Source of the DNA: Vannielia litorea
GTDB taxonomy: Bacteria > Pseudomonadota > Alphaproteobacteria > Rhodobacterales > Rhodobacteraceae
Length of the DNA stretch: 64,000 bases
Assembly (NCBI RefSeq): GCF_019801175.1
Contig: NZ_JAHVJR010000001.1
Span: 1,860,001-1,924,000, forward strand
Reading direction: 5' to 3'
In this document: positions 17,271 through 25,138 of the stretch, in pieces
Layout of the letters: every line of letters begins with the position of its first letter
Position numbering within the stretch: the first letter of the stretch is position 1
Translations under genes and position numbers: made by a program
Notes under the pieces: generated by a model
Seen by the model: the letters and a program-made list of their open reading frames with translations, nothing else
Told to the model about the DNA's origin: nothing
The model's database searches: none

Positions 17271-18578
17271 ATGACCAATCTCGAAATCGGCGTGGCCGGC
17301 GTTGTCGCCGCCCTCGTTCTCATCGCCATCCGCGTGCCCATCGGCATTGCTCTCGGGCTTGTCTCGATCGTCGGGATCGGGGTGATGTTCAACATGAACG
17401 TGGCCTGGGGCATGATCTCCGCCACGCCCTTCGACTACGTCGGCCAATGGGAGCTTTCGGCGGCGCCGATGTTCCTGCTGATGGGGTTCATCTGCTCCTC
17501 GACCGACATGACGCGCGGCCTCTTCCTCGCGCTGCGCCTCTACCTCGCCCGGCTGCCGGGCGGCTTGGCGATCACCTCCGTGGGCGCCTGCGCCTTCTTC
17601 GCCGCCGCCTCCGGCTCCTCCGTCGCCACCGCCTCCGCCATGTCGCGCATGGCGGTGCCGGAGATGCTCGACAATGGCTACGACCGGGGCCTTGCCACCG
17701 GCACCATCGCGGCCTCCGGCACGCTCGGCTCGCTCATTCCGCCCTCGGTGCTGCTGATCCTCTACGGGGTCTATGCGCAGGTCTCCGTTGGCCAGCTCTT
17801 CATGGCCGGGTTCATCCCCGGGCTGCTCTCGGCGCTGATCTACATGGGCATGATCATGATCCGGGTGAAGCTGAAGCCGAGCCTTGCGAGCACCGTGGTC
17901 TTCGACCCCACCCCGGAGGAACGCCGCGAGGCCTTCCGCGATGTCTGGCCGCTGCCCACGCTCATCCTCGTGGTGCTGGGAGGTATCTTCAGCGGGGTCT
18001 TCTCCCCCACCGAGGCGGGTGCGCTCGGGGCCTTCTTTGCGCTGATCATCGCCATCGTCCGCCGCAAGCTCACGCGCAAGGCGCTGTTCGAGGCGGTCTC
18101 GCAGGCCGTGGTCTCGACCGGTTCGATCTTCATCATCCTGATCGGCTCGCTGTTCTTTACGCGCTTCCTCGCGCTCTCGGGCTTTCCGCGCGCCTTTGCT
18201 GACGCCATCCTCTCGGTGAGCACCGAGACGTGGTGGATCCTCTTTGCCGTCACCGTGATCTTCCTCGTGCTCGGCATGTTGATCGACAGCATCGGCCTGC
18301 TGCTGCTGACCCTGCCGATCCTCGTGCCGCTGGTGAACGAGGCGGGCATTCACCCGGTATGGTTCGGCATCATCGTGATCAAGCTGCTGGAGATCGGGCT
18401 CATCACACCGCCGATCGGATTGAACGTGTACATGATCAACGGGGCCTTGAATAACCGCGTGACTCTGCCCGAGATCTTCCGGGGCATCACGTGGTTTCTG
18501 GCGATGGACCTTCTAACGCTGGTGATCCTCATCGCCTTCCCGATCCTGACGCTCTGGCTCCCGTCGCTTGCGTATTGA
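17271..18578 (+). CDS. dctM: TRAP transporter large permease subunit (DctM)
   Basis: 435-residue membrane protein with about 12 to 13 hydrophobic segments. Family hallmarks are visible: FLLMGFICSSTDMTRGLF near the N-terminus, FFAAASGSSVATASAMSRMAVPEM with the Na+-binding SGSS loop, GSLIPPSVLLILYG, and TPPIGLNVYMINGA in the C-terminal half. This subunit forms the translocation pathway of the importer. Ribosome binding site GGAGG lies before the ATG. The TetR gene follows after only 33 bases and is probably in the same transcript. Confidence 0.95.
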   Translation: MTNLEIGVAGVVAALVLIAIRVPIGIALGLVSIVGIGVMFNMNVAWGMISATPFDYVGQWELSAAPMFLLMGFICSSTDMTRGLFLALRLYLARLPGGLAITSVGACAFFAAASGSSVATASAMSRMAVPEMLDNGYDRGLATGTIAASGTLGSLIPPSVLLILYGVYAQVSVGQLFMAGFIPGLLSALIYMGMIMIRVKLKPSLASTVVFDPTPEERREAFRDVWPLPTLILVVLGGIFSGVFSPTEAGALGAFFALIIAIVRRKLTRKALFEAVSQAVVSTGSIFIILIGSLFFTRFLALSGFPRAFADAILSVSTETWWILFAVTVIFLVLGMLIDSIGLLLLTLPILVPLVNEAGIHPVWFGIIVIKLLEIGLITPPIGLNVYMINGALNNRVTLPEIFRGITWFLAMDLLTLVILIAFPILTLWLPSLAY

Positions 18579-18611
18579 TGTTAGGTGTGTGCCCGATCCG
18601 AGGAGGGATGT

Positions 18612-19274
18612 ATGGCGAGACGAGAAGCGGCAGCGAGACAGGGCGAGAAACCGGCCCAGGCCCGCAGCATCGCGACCCGCAGAAAGCTGATCGACGCCAC
18701 GCTCGATGCGATCCTCGACAAGGGTTACAACTCTGCCTCGACCAATGACTTCGCCCAGCGCGCCGGGGTCTCGCGCGGGGCGATGCTGCACCATTTTCCC
18801 TCACGCTCGTCGATCATCGTCACCGCGATGGAAGAGCTGCTGCGGGAGGCCACGGCGGAAATCCGCGAGGTGGCCTCGCAGGTGCACAAGGGCGAGGTGA
18901 GCCTTGGCGACTTCGTCGAGTTCCTTTGGCAGATGTTCTCGGGCCGGGTGTTCTACCTGTCGCTGGAGTTCATCAACGAGGCTCGGACCGACCCGGAGTT
19001 GCGCGCCGGGATGATACCCGTGGTGAAGGACTTCCATTCCGCGCTCGACAGCATTTGGGAAGCCTTCGAACTGCGCGCGCCGGGCGACCGGGAGCCGACC
19101 CTCGTGGCGCTCAACATGACCGTCTGCCTCGTGCGCGGCATGGGCGTGCAGACCGTGCTGAAGGACGATCCGGCCTATTTCAGGACCATGGTGGAAACCT
19201 GGAAGACGATCCTGCCCAAGTTGCTGGACGAAGGCGGGATGCTGGCGGGTAGCGCGGCGGCCGAGGGCCGCTAG
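18612..19274 (+). CDS. TetR/AcrR-family transcriptional regulator
   Basis: 220-residue regulator. An N-terminal helix-turn-helix is clear at about residues 25-70 (RKLIDATLDAILDKGYNSAST, FAQRAGVSRGAMLHHF), followed by an all-helical ligand domain. The ATG at 18612 has a GGAGGGA ribosome binding site; an earlier in-frame start has none. Its position at the end of the amidase/TRAP unit suggests it controls that operon, with the substrate or a product as ligand. The dyad at 12790-12809 is a candidate target. Confidence 0.9.
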   Translation: MARREAAARQGEKPAQARSIATRRKLIDATLDAILDKGYNSASTNDFAQRAGVSRGAMLHHFPSRSSIIVTAMEELLREATAEIREVASQVHKGEVSLGDFVEFLWQMFSGRVFYLSLEFINEARTDPELRAGMIPVVKDFHSALDSIWEAFELRAPGDREPTLVALNMTVCLVRGMGVQTVLKDDPAYFRTMVETWKTILPKLLDEGGMLAGSAAAEGR

Positions 19275-19305
19275 GGCCAAAGGCGCCGCGCAGGATTGCG
19301 CCGGC

Positions 19306-20382
19306 TCAGACCTCCACTTCCACCGCGCCTATGGGGTGCGAGCAACAGGCGAGGATGTAGCCCTCGGCGATGTCGTCATCCGAGATGCCGCCGTTATGGA
19401 CCATATGCACCTCGCCAGCGGTCTTGCGGATCTTGCAGGTGCCGCAAAGGCCGAAGGTGCAGCCCGAGGGGATGCCCAGCCCTGCCGCCCGCGCCACGGC
19501 GAGCACGGTATCTGTCTCGCGGCAGGTGCGGCTCACACCGGAGAGGCCGAAGGTCACCTCTGCCGTTTCCGCCGCCTCGGGAACGACATCGTCATGCTCG
19601 GGGATGTCCTCCACCGTCTCCACCGGGGCTTTGAAGCTCTCCTGATGGTAGCGCTCCATTTCGTAGCCCATGCCCTGGAGCGCCTCGCGCACGGCAGTCA
19701 TGAAGGGCTCCGGGCCGCAGCAGAACACCTCGCGGTCGAGATAGTCGGGCGCCATCAGGCCGAGCATGAGCTGGTTCACCTGCCCCTGATAGCCGGTCCA
19801 CGGGCGATAGCGGTCGGCCTCTTCGACCACCCATTTCAGCACGATGCCCGGCACCCGGCTGGCCATGTGCTCCAGCCGCTCGCGAAAGATGATCTCGGAG
19901 GGGCGCTTGGCGCAGTTGATGAAGACGATGTCGGGCTCGGTGCCGATATCCCACATGAAGGTGGTCATCGCCATCGACGGGGTGATGCCGCTGCCCGCTG
20001 AGATGAAGAGATACTTCTTCGCCGGGTGGTTCATGTGGCTGAACAGCCCCGCCGGGCCGAAAGCGCGGATCTGCATGCCGGGCTTCAGGTGATCGAGCAT
20101 CCAGCGGGTGCCGATGCTGCCTTCCTGCGCTTTCACCGTGACCGAGATCGACCGGGGCCGGGAGGGCGAGGAGGAAATGGTATAGGTGCGGTGCACCAAG
20201 CCCTGCGGCGTGGGCAGCTCAAGGGTGATGAACTGGCCCGGCAGATAGTCGAAAATCGCCCCCGAAGGCGCGCGGAAGGCAAAGCTTGCGGTGTTGGGCA
20301 CCTCGGGGATGACGGCCACGCATTCGAGCGGCTCGCTGTCTTTCCAGATGCTCTGGCCGGTGATCGGGGTCAGGTCGTTCAT
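19306..20382 (-). CDS. gbcB: Flavin/[2Fe-2S] oxidoreductase of the glycine betaine demethylase type (reductase component)
   Basis: 358-residue three-domain reductase: an FAD-binding barrel with HRTYTISSSP, an NAD(P)-binding domain with ISAGSGITPSMAM and FCCGPEPFM, and a C-terminal plant-type [2Fe-2S] ferredoxin with SGCTFGLCGTC and the fourth Cys in YILACCSHP. It transfers electrons from NAD(P)H to the Rieske oxygenase encoded 5 bases upstream. The pair matches GbcAB of Pseudomonas, which oxidises glycine betaine to dimethylglycine plus formaldehyde. Stachydrine demethylase (Stc2) systems look similar. The ATG at 20382 was chosen because upstream in-frame residues overlap the oxygenase gene. 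Confidence 0.85.
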   Translation of the reverse strand: MNDLTPITGQSIWKDSEPLECVAVIPEVPNTASFAFRAPSGAIFDYLPGQFITLELPTPQGLVHRTYTISSSPSRPRSISVTVKAQEGSIGTRWMLDHLKPGMQIRAFGPAGLFSHMNHPAKKYLFISAGSGITPSMAMTTFMWDIGTEPDIVFINCAKRPSEIIFRERLEHMASRVPGIVLKWVVEEADRYRPWTGYQGQVNQLMLGLMAPDYLDREVFCCGPEPFMTAVREALQGMGYEMERYHQESFKAPVETVEDIPEHDDVVPEAAETAEVTFGLSGVSRTCRETDTVLAVARAAGLGIPSGCTFGLCGTCKIRKTAGEVHMVHNGGISDDDIAEGYILACCSHPIGAVEVEV

Positions 20383-20387
20383 GCGCC

Positions 20388-21617
20388 CTACTCCGCCGCC
20401 ACGCGCAGCGGTGGCAGGGCGCGGGCCAGCGTGGCGCAATACCACGCGACGAACTGGATCACCCCGTCTTCCTGCACCGCCGAATAGGGCCCCGGCTCAT
20501 AGACCGGCGAGTTGATGCCACGCTGGTTGTTCTCGACCACTTCGCGGTCTTCGTCGTTGGTGTGGGTCCAGACCTCGGTAAGGCGCTTGAGGTCGTAATC
20601 CACGCCTTCGACCGCGTCCTTGTGGACCAGCCATGTTGTGGTGACACGGGTCTCCATCGGCGAGATCGGGGTCACGCGGAAGGTGATGGAGTGGTCGCTC
20701 AGAAAATGGTTCCAGGTGGTGGGGTAGCTGAAAAGCAGCAGCGTACCCGCATCCCGCGCCGGGATGTGGCCGAGCCGCTTGGTTACGGCGATCTTGCCGT
20801 CCATCGTGTAGCTCTCCGCCCCTTCGAGCAGCGGCATCCGCGCAACACGGTAGGTGCCCTGCGGGTCAAGGAAGAAACGCGATGGCGCGCCCATGCCCTC
20901 CAGCCGCGCGAAATGCGCCTCGACGGGGGCCGGACAGCTGCCATCGGCCGCCACGCCACCAATCACCGGGTCTTCGGGGAAGGTCCGGCAGAGCGAGGGG
21001 TGGTTGCCCGCGCAGTGGTAGCATTCGCGGTTGTTCTCCCAGACCAGCTTCCAGTTGCCGTTCTCGATGATCGAGCTCTGGTGCGCGACCTTGGCGTTGC
21101 CCAGATCGTGGGGTGCCAGATAGGGGCCGACCTTGGCGGCGAAGGCCTCGAAATCGGGCGCCTCCTCGGCAAGACAGATGTAGATCAGCCCGGCGAGGTT
21201 GCGGCAGTGGACTGGCTTCAGCCCATGCTGGCTGGCGTCGAAATCCGGCCCCATGTCGCGCGCCCAGAGCAGGCGGCCATCGAGCTCGTAGGTCCACTGG
21301 TGGTAGGGGCAGACCAGCTTGGGCCCTACCCCGCGCTCGTGCTTGCAGAGCACCGAGCCACGGTGACGGCAGGTGTTGTGGAAGGCCCGGATCTCGCCAT
21401 CGGCGCCGCGCACCAGCACCACGTTGTAAGCGCCGATCTGCTGGGTCACGTAGCTGCCGGTTTTCTCCAGCTCGCAGGCTGGGATCGCGAAGAGCCACTC
21501 GCGGTAGAAGATGGTCTCCATATCCGTGCGGAAGATGCCCGGGTCGGTATAGAACGGCTGCTCCAGCGCATGGCCGGGCCGGTGCCGGGCAAGCAGCTCG
21601 TGGATCGCTTGGCTCAT
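20388..21617 (-). CDS. gbcA: Rieske non-heme iron oxygenase, glycine betaine/stachydrine demethylase type
   Basis: 409-residue aromatic-ring-hydroxylase-type alpha subunit. The Rieske cluster ligands are C83-x-H85 (NTCRHRG) and C103-x2-H106 (LVCPYHQW); the mononuclear iron site is in NNRECYHCAGNHPSL with His201 and His206. The N-terminal and catalytic signatures (FYREWLFAIPACEL, YELDGRLLWARDM) are those of GbcA/Stc2-type N-demethylases, which act on glycine betaine or proline betaine. The ribosome binding site is GGAGA. The leader on the same strand contains a cobalamin riboswitch (21750-21922), which is unusual for this enzyme class. The substrate is assigned by family resemblance only. Confidence 0.88.
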   Translation of the reverse strand: MSQAIHELLARHRPGHALEQPFYTDPGIFRTDMETIFYREWLFAIPACELEKTGSYVTQQIGAYNVVLVRGADGEIRAFHNTCRHRGSVLCKHERGVGPKLVCPYHQWTYELDGRLLWARDMGPDFDASQHGLKPVHCRNLAGLIYICLAEEAPDFEAFAAKVGPYLAPHDLGNAKVAHQSSIIENGNWKLVWENNRECYHCAGNHPSLCRTFPEDPVIGGVAADGSCPAPVEAHFARLEGMGAPSRFFLDPQGTYRVARMPLLEGAESYTMDGKIAVTKRLGHIPARDAGTLLLFSYPTTWNHFLSDHSITFRVTPISPMETRVTTTWLVHKDAVEGVDYDLKRLTEVWTHTNDEDREVVENNQRGINSPVYEPGPYSAVQEDGVIQFVAWYCATLARALPPLRVAAE

Positions 21618-21749
21618 CTCTCAGGTCTCCGGCCGCGCGCTGCGGGCCCGTTGGGGCGGAGGGCAGACAGGAGCCGTTTCAGGCGCGGCGGGGAGGAGCC
21701 GACCCGTCAGGCGCCATGACCGCCACCCGCGGTTCGACGTGTTCCACAA

Positions 21750-21922
21750 GGGCTGGTTTCCGGACTTGGCCGTGGCCCTTGCGGGGCCGAAGCGCGGCAC
21801 CTTCCCGGGCTCCTCCCGCCCAGTGGCCTTGCCACGCCCCATCACGGCTTTACCGTTGCGGGGGCAGTGCCGGAGTTGCACCGGCTTCCCAATTCTCGAG
21901 CCTGTCGGCCCGCACCCTGTAG
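21750..21922 (-). promoter_or_regulatory. Cobalamin riboswitch in the leader of the Rieske oxygenase operon
   Basis: Read on the minus strand the segment has the B12-box core GGGAAGCCGGTG, CTCCGGCACTGCCCCCGCAA and GGTAA, then GCCACTGGGCGGGA and GGGAAGG, and ends with AAGTCCGGAAACCAGCC. This order and spacing is that of the adenosyl/aqua-cobalamin aptamer. It lies 133 bases before the gbcA-like ATG, with no other gene between. Cobalamin riboswitches normally repress when B12 is bound. The expression platform is not resolved; pairing that hides the GGAGA ribosome binding site is possible. Confidence 0.9.
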
Positions 21923-22069
21923 CTCCGTGATACGCGCAGAGGGGCCGCCGGGATACACGGTTTGCGACGCAGCGCGCGGTGAAAAAGACACGCCCCGAAA
22001 TTCATCCACAGAATAATCGCGCTGAGCACACCACTAGATGTTGACACCCCTCTGCCCTGCCGCCCAATA
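21923..22069. promoter_or_regulatory. Divergent promoter region between two cobalamin riboswitches
   Basis: 147 bases separating the two aptamers and expected to hold both promoters. On the plus strand TTGACA (22041-22046) is followed after 18 bases by CAATAT (22065-22070), a plausible promoter starting transcription just before the nrd riboswitch. CCACTAGATGTTGACA (22031-22046) resembles the NrdR box consensus at about 10 of 16 positions and overlaps the -35; a second well-spaced box was not convincing. No minus-strand promoter was identified. Confidence 0.45.
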
Positions 22070-22240
22070 TGGTGGAGCTTTGGTTCCCCCGGGAAGACTC
22101 GGGGGCGAAGAGGGAAGCCGGTGTAAATCCGGCACTGCCCCCGCAACTGTAAGCGGCGAGTCGCGGTTCAAATCCACTGGTGAATCAACACCGGGAAGGC
22201 GAACCACCGGCGCTCGAGCCGCAAAGTCAGGAGACCTGCC
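22070..22240 (+). promoter_or_regulatory. Cobalamin riboswitch in the leader of nrdHIEF
   Basis: Plus-strand aptamer with all classic blocks: GGTTCCCCCGGGAAG near the 5' end, GAGGGAAGCCGGTG, AATCCGGCACTGCCCCCG, CAACTGTAAGCGG, CCACTGG, CACCGGGAAGGCG and finally GCAAAGTCAGGAGACCTGCC. It lies 118 bases before the nrdH ATG. Repression of an oxygen-dependent RNR by cobalamin is known in bacteria that also own the B12-dependent class II enzyme NrdJ; that logic would explain this element. Confidence 0.95.
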
Positions 22241-22358
22241 AGAGCATGAACGACGACCGCGGCGGAGGGCCCGGGCGCGCAGGCGGGCATCAGGCAGAGC
22301 CCCGTCTCCGTGTCCCCACCGCCGGAAAAAATCAGGCAAGACCCAAGGGGACAAAAAC

Positions 22359-22580
22359 ATGACCATCACCGTCTATTCCAAACCCGCCTGCGTGCAGTGC
22401 ACCGCAACCACCCGCGCCCTCGAGGCCCGCGGCCTGCCGTTTGACGTGATCGACCTCACCGAGGACGAAACCGCGATGGAGATGGTGCAGGGCCTCGGCT
22501 ACCGGCAGGCTCCCGTCGTCGTTGCCGGTGACGACCACTGGGCCGGGTTCCGCCCCGACATGATCGGCCGGCTCTCCTGA
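22359..22580 (+). CDS. nrdH: Glutaredoxin-like protein NrdH
   Basis: 73-residue redoxin with the active-site motif C11-V-Q-C14 and the NrdH-type ending YRQAPVVVAGDDHWAGFRPDMI, where the WxGFRPD pattern binds thioredoxin reductase. It supplies electrons to the class Ib ribonucleotide reductase encoded downstream. The ATG at 22359 follows AAGGGGAC and is the first gene after the riboswitch; the longer open frame through the riboswitch has no protein similarity. The nrdI start lies 4 bases after its stop. Confidence 0.93.
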   Translation: MTITVYSKPACVQCTATTRALEARGLPFDVIDLTEDETAMEMVQGLGYRQAPVVVAGDDHWAGFRPDMIGRLS

Positions 22581-22584
22581 GCCG

Positions 22585-23013
22585 ATGAGCGCGGCGCGGG
22601 GGCATCTGGTTTACTTCTCCAGCGGGTCGGGCAACACCGCCCGTCTGGTGGAGAAGCTGGACCTCCCCGCCACCCGCCTGCCGATGAGCGCGACGGCACC
22701 GGTGCCACAGGTCACCGCGCCCTTCGTGCTCATCACCCCGACCTATGCCGACGGCGAAGGCCGGGGCGCGGTGGCCAAGCCGGTCATCGCCTTCTTGAAC
22801 CGGGCTGAGAACCGGGCGCTCCTGCGCGGCGTGATCGCCGGGGGCAACCGCAATTTCGGCGCCACCTTCGCCCGCGCGGGCGGGGTGATTGCCGCCAAGT
22901 GCAACGTGCCGCTGCTCTACCGTTTCGAGCTGGCAGGCACCGAAACCGACATCGCCCGCATCCGCGCCGGGCTCGACACATTCTGGGGAACACAATGCTT
23001 GACGCCAGCCTGA
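22585..23013 (+). CDS. nrdI: Flavodoxin-like protein NrdI
   Basis: 142-residue flavodoxin-like protein of the NrdI family. It begins HLVYFSSGSGNTARLVEKL with the phosphate-binding loop SSGSGNT and contains TPTYADGEGRGAVAKPVIAFL and the GNRNFGATFARAG signature near the FMN. NrdI delivers the oxidant needed to build the dimanganese-tyrosyl radical cofactor of NrdF. The coding sequence overlaps the nrdE start by 19 bases, indicating translational coupling. Confidence 0.93.
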   Translation: MSAARGHLVYFSSGSGNTARLVEKLDLPATRLPMSATAPVPQVTAPFVLITPTYADGEGRGAVAKPVIAFLNRAENRALLRGVIAGGNRNFGATFARAGGVIAAKCNVPLLYRFELAGTETDIARIRAGLDTFWGTQCLTPA

Positions 23014-25127
23014 CGCAGGGCCTCGACTACCACGCGCTGAACGCGATGCTGAACCTCTACGACGCCGAGGGAAAGATCCAGTTCGAGGCCGACAAGATGG
23101 CCGCGCGGCAGTACTTCCTGCAGCACGTCAACCAGAACACGGTGTTCTTCCACTCGCTTGACGAGAAGCTCGGCTACCTCGTGGACGAGGGCTATTACGA
23201 GCCGCAGGTGCTGGACCAGTACTCCAAGAACTTCCAGCGGGCGATCTGGGATGCGGCCTACGGAAAGAAGTTCCGCTTTCCGACCTTCCTCGGCGCCTTC
23301 AAGTATTACACCTCCTACACGCTGAAAACGCGGGACGGGCAGCGTTACCTCGAGCGTTACGAGGACCGGGTGGTGATGAACGCGCTCGCGCTGGCGCGCG
23401 GTGAGGAGGCGCTGGCCATGCAGCTGATGGAAGAGATCCTCTCCGGCCGCTTCCAGCCCGCGACGCCCACCTTCCTGAACGCCGGCAAGAAGGCGCGGGG
23501 CGAGTTCGTTTCGTGCTTCCTGCTGCGGCTAGAAGACAACATGGAGAGCATCGGGCGCGGCATCAACTCGGCGCTTCAACTGAGCAAGCGTGGCGGCGGC
23601 GTCGCCCTGATGCTGACCAACATCCGCGAGCACGGTGCGCCGATCAAAGGGATCGAGAACCAGTCTTCCGGCGTGATCCCGGTGATGAAGCTGCTGGAGG
23701 ATTCCTTCAGCTATGCCAATCAGCTGGGCGCGCGGCAGGGGGCGGGGGCGGTGTATCTGAACGCGCACCACCCCGATATTTTGCGCTTTCTCGACACCAA
23801 GCGCGAGAACGCCGACGAGAAGATCCGCATCAAGACGCTGAGCCTTGGCGTGGTGATCCCCGATGTGACCTTCGAGCTGGCGAAGAAAAACGAGGACATG
23901 TACCTCTTCTCGCCCCATGACGTTGAAAAGGTCTATGGCTGCGCCTTCTCGGAGATTTCTGTCACCGAGAAATACGACGAGATGGTCGACAACCCGAAGA
24001 TCCGGAAGAAGAAGATCAACGCCCGCGCCTTCTTCCAAACGCTGGCCGAGATCCAGTTTGAGAGCGGCTATCCCTACATCATGTTCGAGGACACGGTGAA
24101 CAAGGCCAACCCGATCGCGGGCCGCATCGCCATGTCGAACCTCTGCTCCGAGATCCTTCAGGTCAACGAACCCTCGGCGTTCAATGACGATCTGAGCTAT
24201 GCGCAGATGGGCACCGATATTTCCTGCAACCTCGGCAGCATGAACATCGCCCGCGCGATGGACGGCGGCGACCTTGGTGCCTCGGTCGGCACCGCGATCC
24301 GGGCGCTGAACGCGGTGAGCGAGATGTCGGCCATCGACTCCGTGCCCTCGATCCGCAAGGGCAATGACGAGGGCCATGCCATTGGCCTCGGCCAGATGAA
24401 CCTGCACGGCTTCCTCGCCCGCGAGCGCATTCACTATGGCTCGCCCGAGGGGGTGGAGTTCACCTCCGTCTATTTTGCCGCCGTGCTCTATCATGCGCTC
24501 TCCGCCTCCTGCGCGTTGGCGCAAGAAAAGGGCAGCTGGTTCAAGGGGTTCGAAGCGTCAGCCTATGCCGATGGCAGCTTTTTTGACAAATACGTCAGCC
24601 GCACCTGGCGGCCCGAAAGCGCCGAGGTGAAGGCGCTGTTCAAGAAGTTCGGCATCACCCTGCCCACCAAGAAGGATTGGGCCGCGCTGAAGGCCGACGT
24701 GATGGAGCACGGGCTCTACAATCGCAACCTTCAGGCCGTGCCGCCCACCGGCTCGATCAGCTACATCAACTACGCCACTTCGTCGATCCACCCGATCACC
24801 GCCAAGGTGGAGATCCGCAAGGAGGGCAAGATCGGCCGTGTCTACTACCCCGCGCCCTACATGACCGGTGAGAACCTCGAGTTCTACCGCGACGCCTATG
24901 AGATCGGCCCCGAGGCGATTATCGACACCTATGCCGCGGCCACCGAGCATGTGGATCAGGGGCTTTCGCTGACACTGTTCTTCCCCGCCGAGGCAAGTAC
25001 GCGCGATATCAACCGCGCCCAGATCTACGCTTGGAAGAAGGGGATCAAGACGATCTACTACATCCGCCTGCGCCAGGCCGCGCTGGAGGGCACCGAAGTC
25101 GAGGGCTGCGTGTCCTGCACGCTGTAA
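22995..25127 (+). CDS. nrdE: Class Ib ribonucleoside-diphosphate reductase alpha subunit
   Basis: 710-residue catalytic subunit, normal NrdE length. It reduces ribonucleoside diphosphates to deoxyribonucleotides for DNA synthesis. The active-site loop is visible as AMSNLCSEILQVNEP (Asn, catalytic Cys and Glu), with PTPTFLNAGKKARGEFVSCF holding the first redox Cys, the PPTGSISYINYAT region and the C-terminal CxxC tail EVEGCVSCTL re-reduced by NrdH. The ATG at 22995 overlaps nrdI; the longer frame is antisense-like. The absence of an N-terminal ATP-cone is typical of NrdE and separates it from NrdA. Confidence 0.96.
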   Translation: MLDASLTQGLDYHALNAMLNLYDAEGKIQFEADKMAARQYFLQHVNQNTVFFHSLDEKLGYLVDEGYYEPQVLDQYSKNFQRAIWDAAYGKKFRFPTFLGAFKYYTSYTLKTRDGQRYLERYEDRVVMNALALARGEEALAMQLMEEILSGRFQPATPTFLNAGKKARGEFVSCFLLRLEDNMESIGRGINSALQLSKRGGGVALMLTNIREHGAPIKGIENQSSGVIPVMKLLEDSFSYANQLGARQGAGAVYLNAHHPDILRFLDTKRENADEKIRIKTLSLGVVIPDVTFELAKKNEDMYLFSPHDVEKVYGCAFSEISVTEKYDEMVDNPKIRKKKINARAFFQTLAEIQFESGYPYIMFEDTVNKANPIAGRIAMSNLCSEILQVNEPSAFNDDLSYAQMGTDISCNLGSMNIARAMDGGDLGASVGTAIRALNAVSEMSAIDSVPSIRKGNDEGHAIGLGQMNLHGFLARERIHYGSPEGVEFTSVYFAAVLYHALSASCALAQEKGSWFKGFEASAYADGSFFDKYVSRTWRPESAEVKALFKKFGITLPTKKDWAALKADVMEHGLYNRNLQAVPPTGSISYINYATSSIHPITAKVEIRKEGKIGRVYYPAPYMTGENLEFYRDAYEIGPEAIIDTYAAATEHVDQGLSLTLFFPAEASTRDINRAQIYAWKKGIKTIYYIRLRQAALEGTEVEGCVSCTL

Positions 25128-25138
25128 GGAGCATTCCG

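Noticed and set aside
15440..17425. Minus-strand frame of 661 codons opposite dctP-dctQ
   Set aside because: Low-complexity Gly/His/Val-rich translation mirroring the TRAP genes; no independent evidence.
17214..18353. Minus-strand frame of 379 codons opposite dctM
   Set aside because: Highly charged low-complexity shadow of the hydrophobic permease gene.
21621..21881. Small 86-codon frame between gbcA and its riboswitch
   Set aside because: It overlaps the cobalamin aptamer core; the conserved RNA blocks explain the sequence better than a peptide.
22038..22358. N-terminal extension of nrdH through the plus-strand riboswitch
   Set aside because: The residues translate the aptamer; normal NrdH is about 73-80 residues and starts at 22359.
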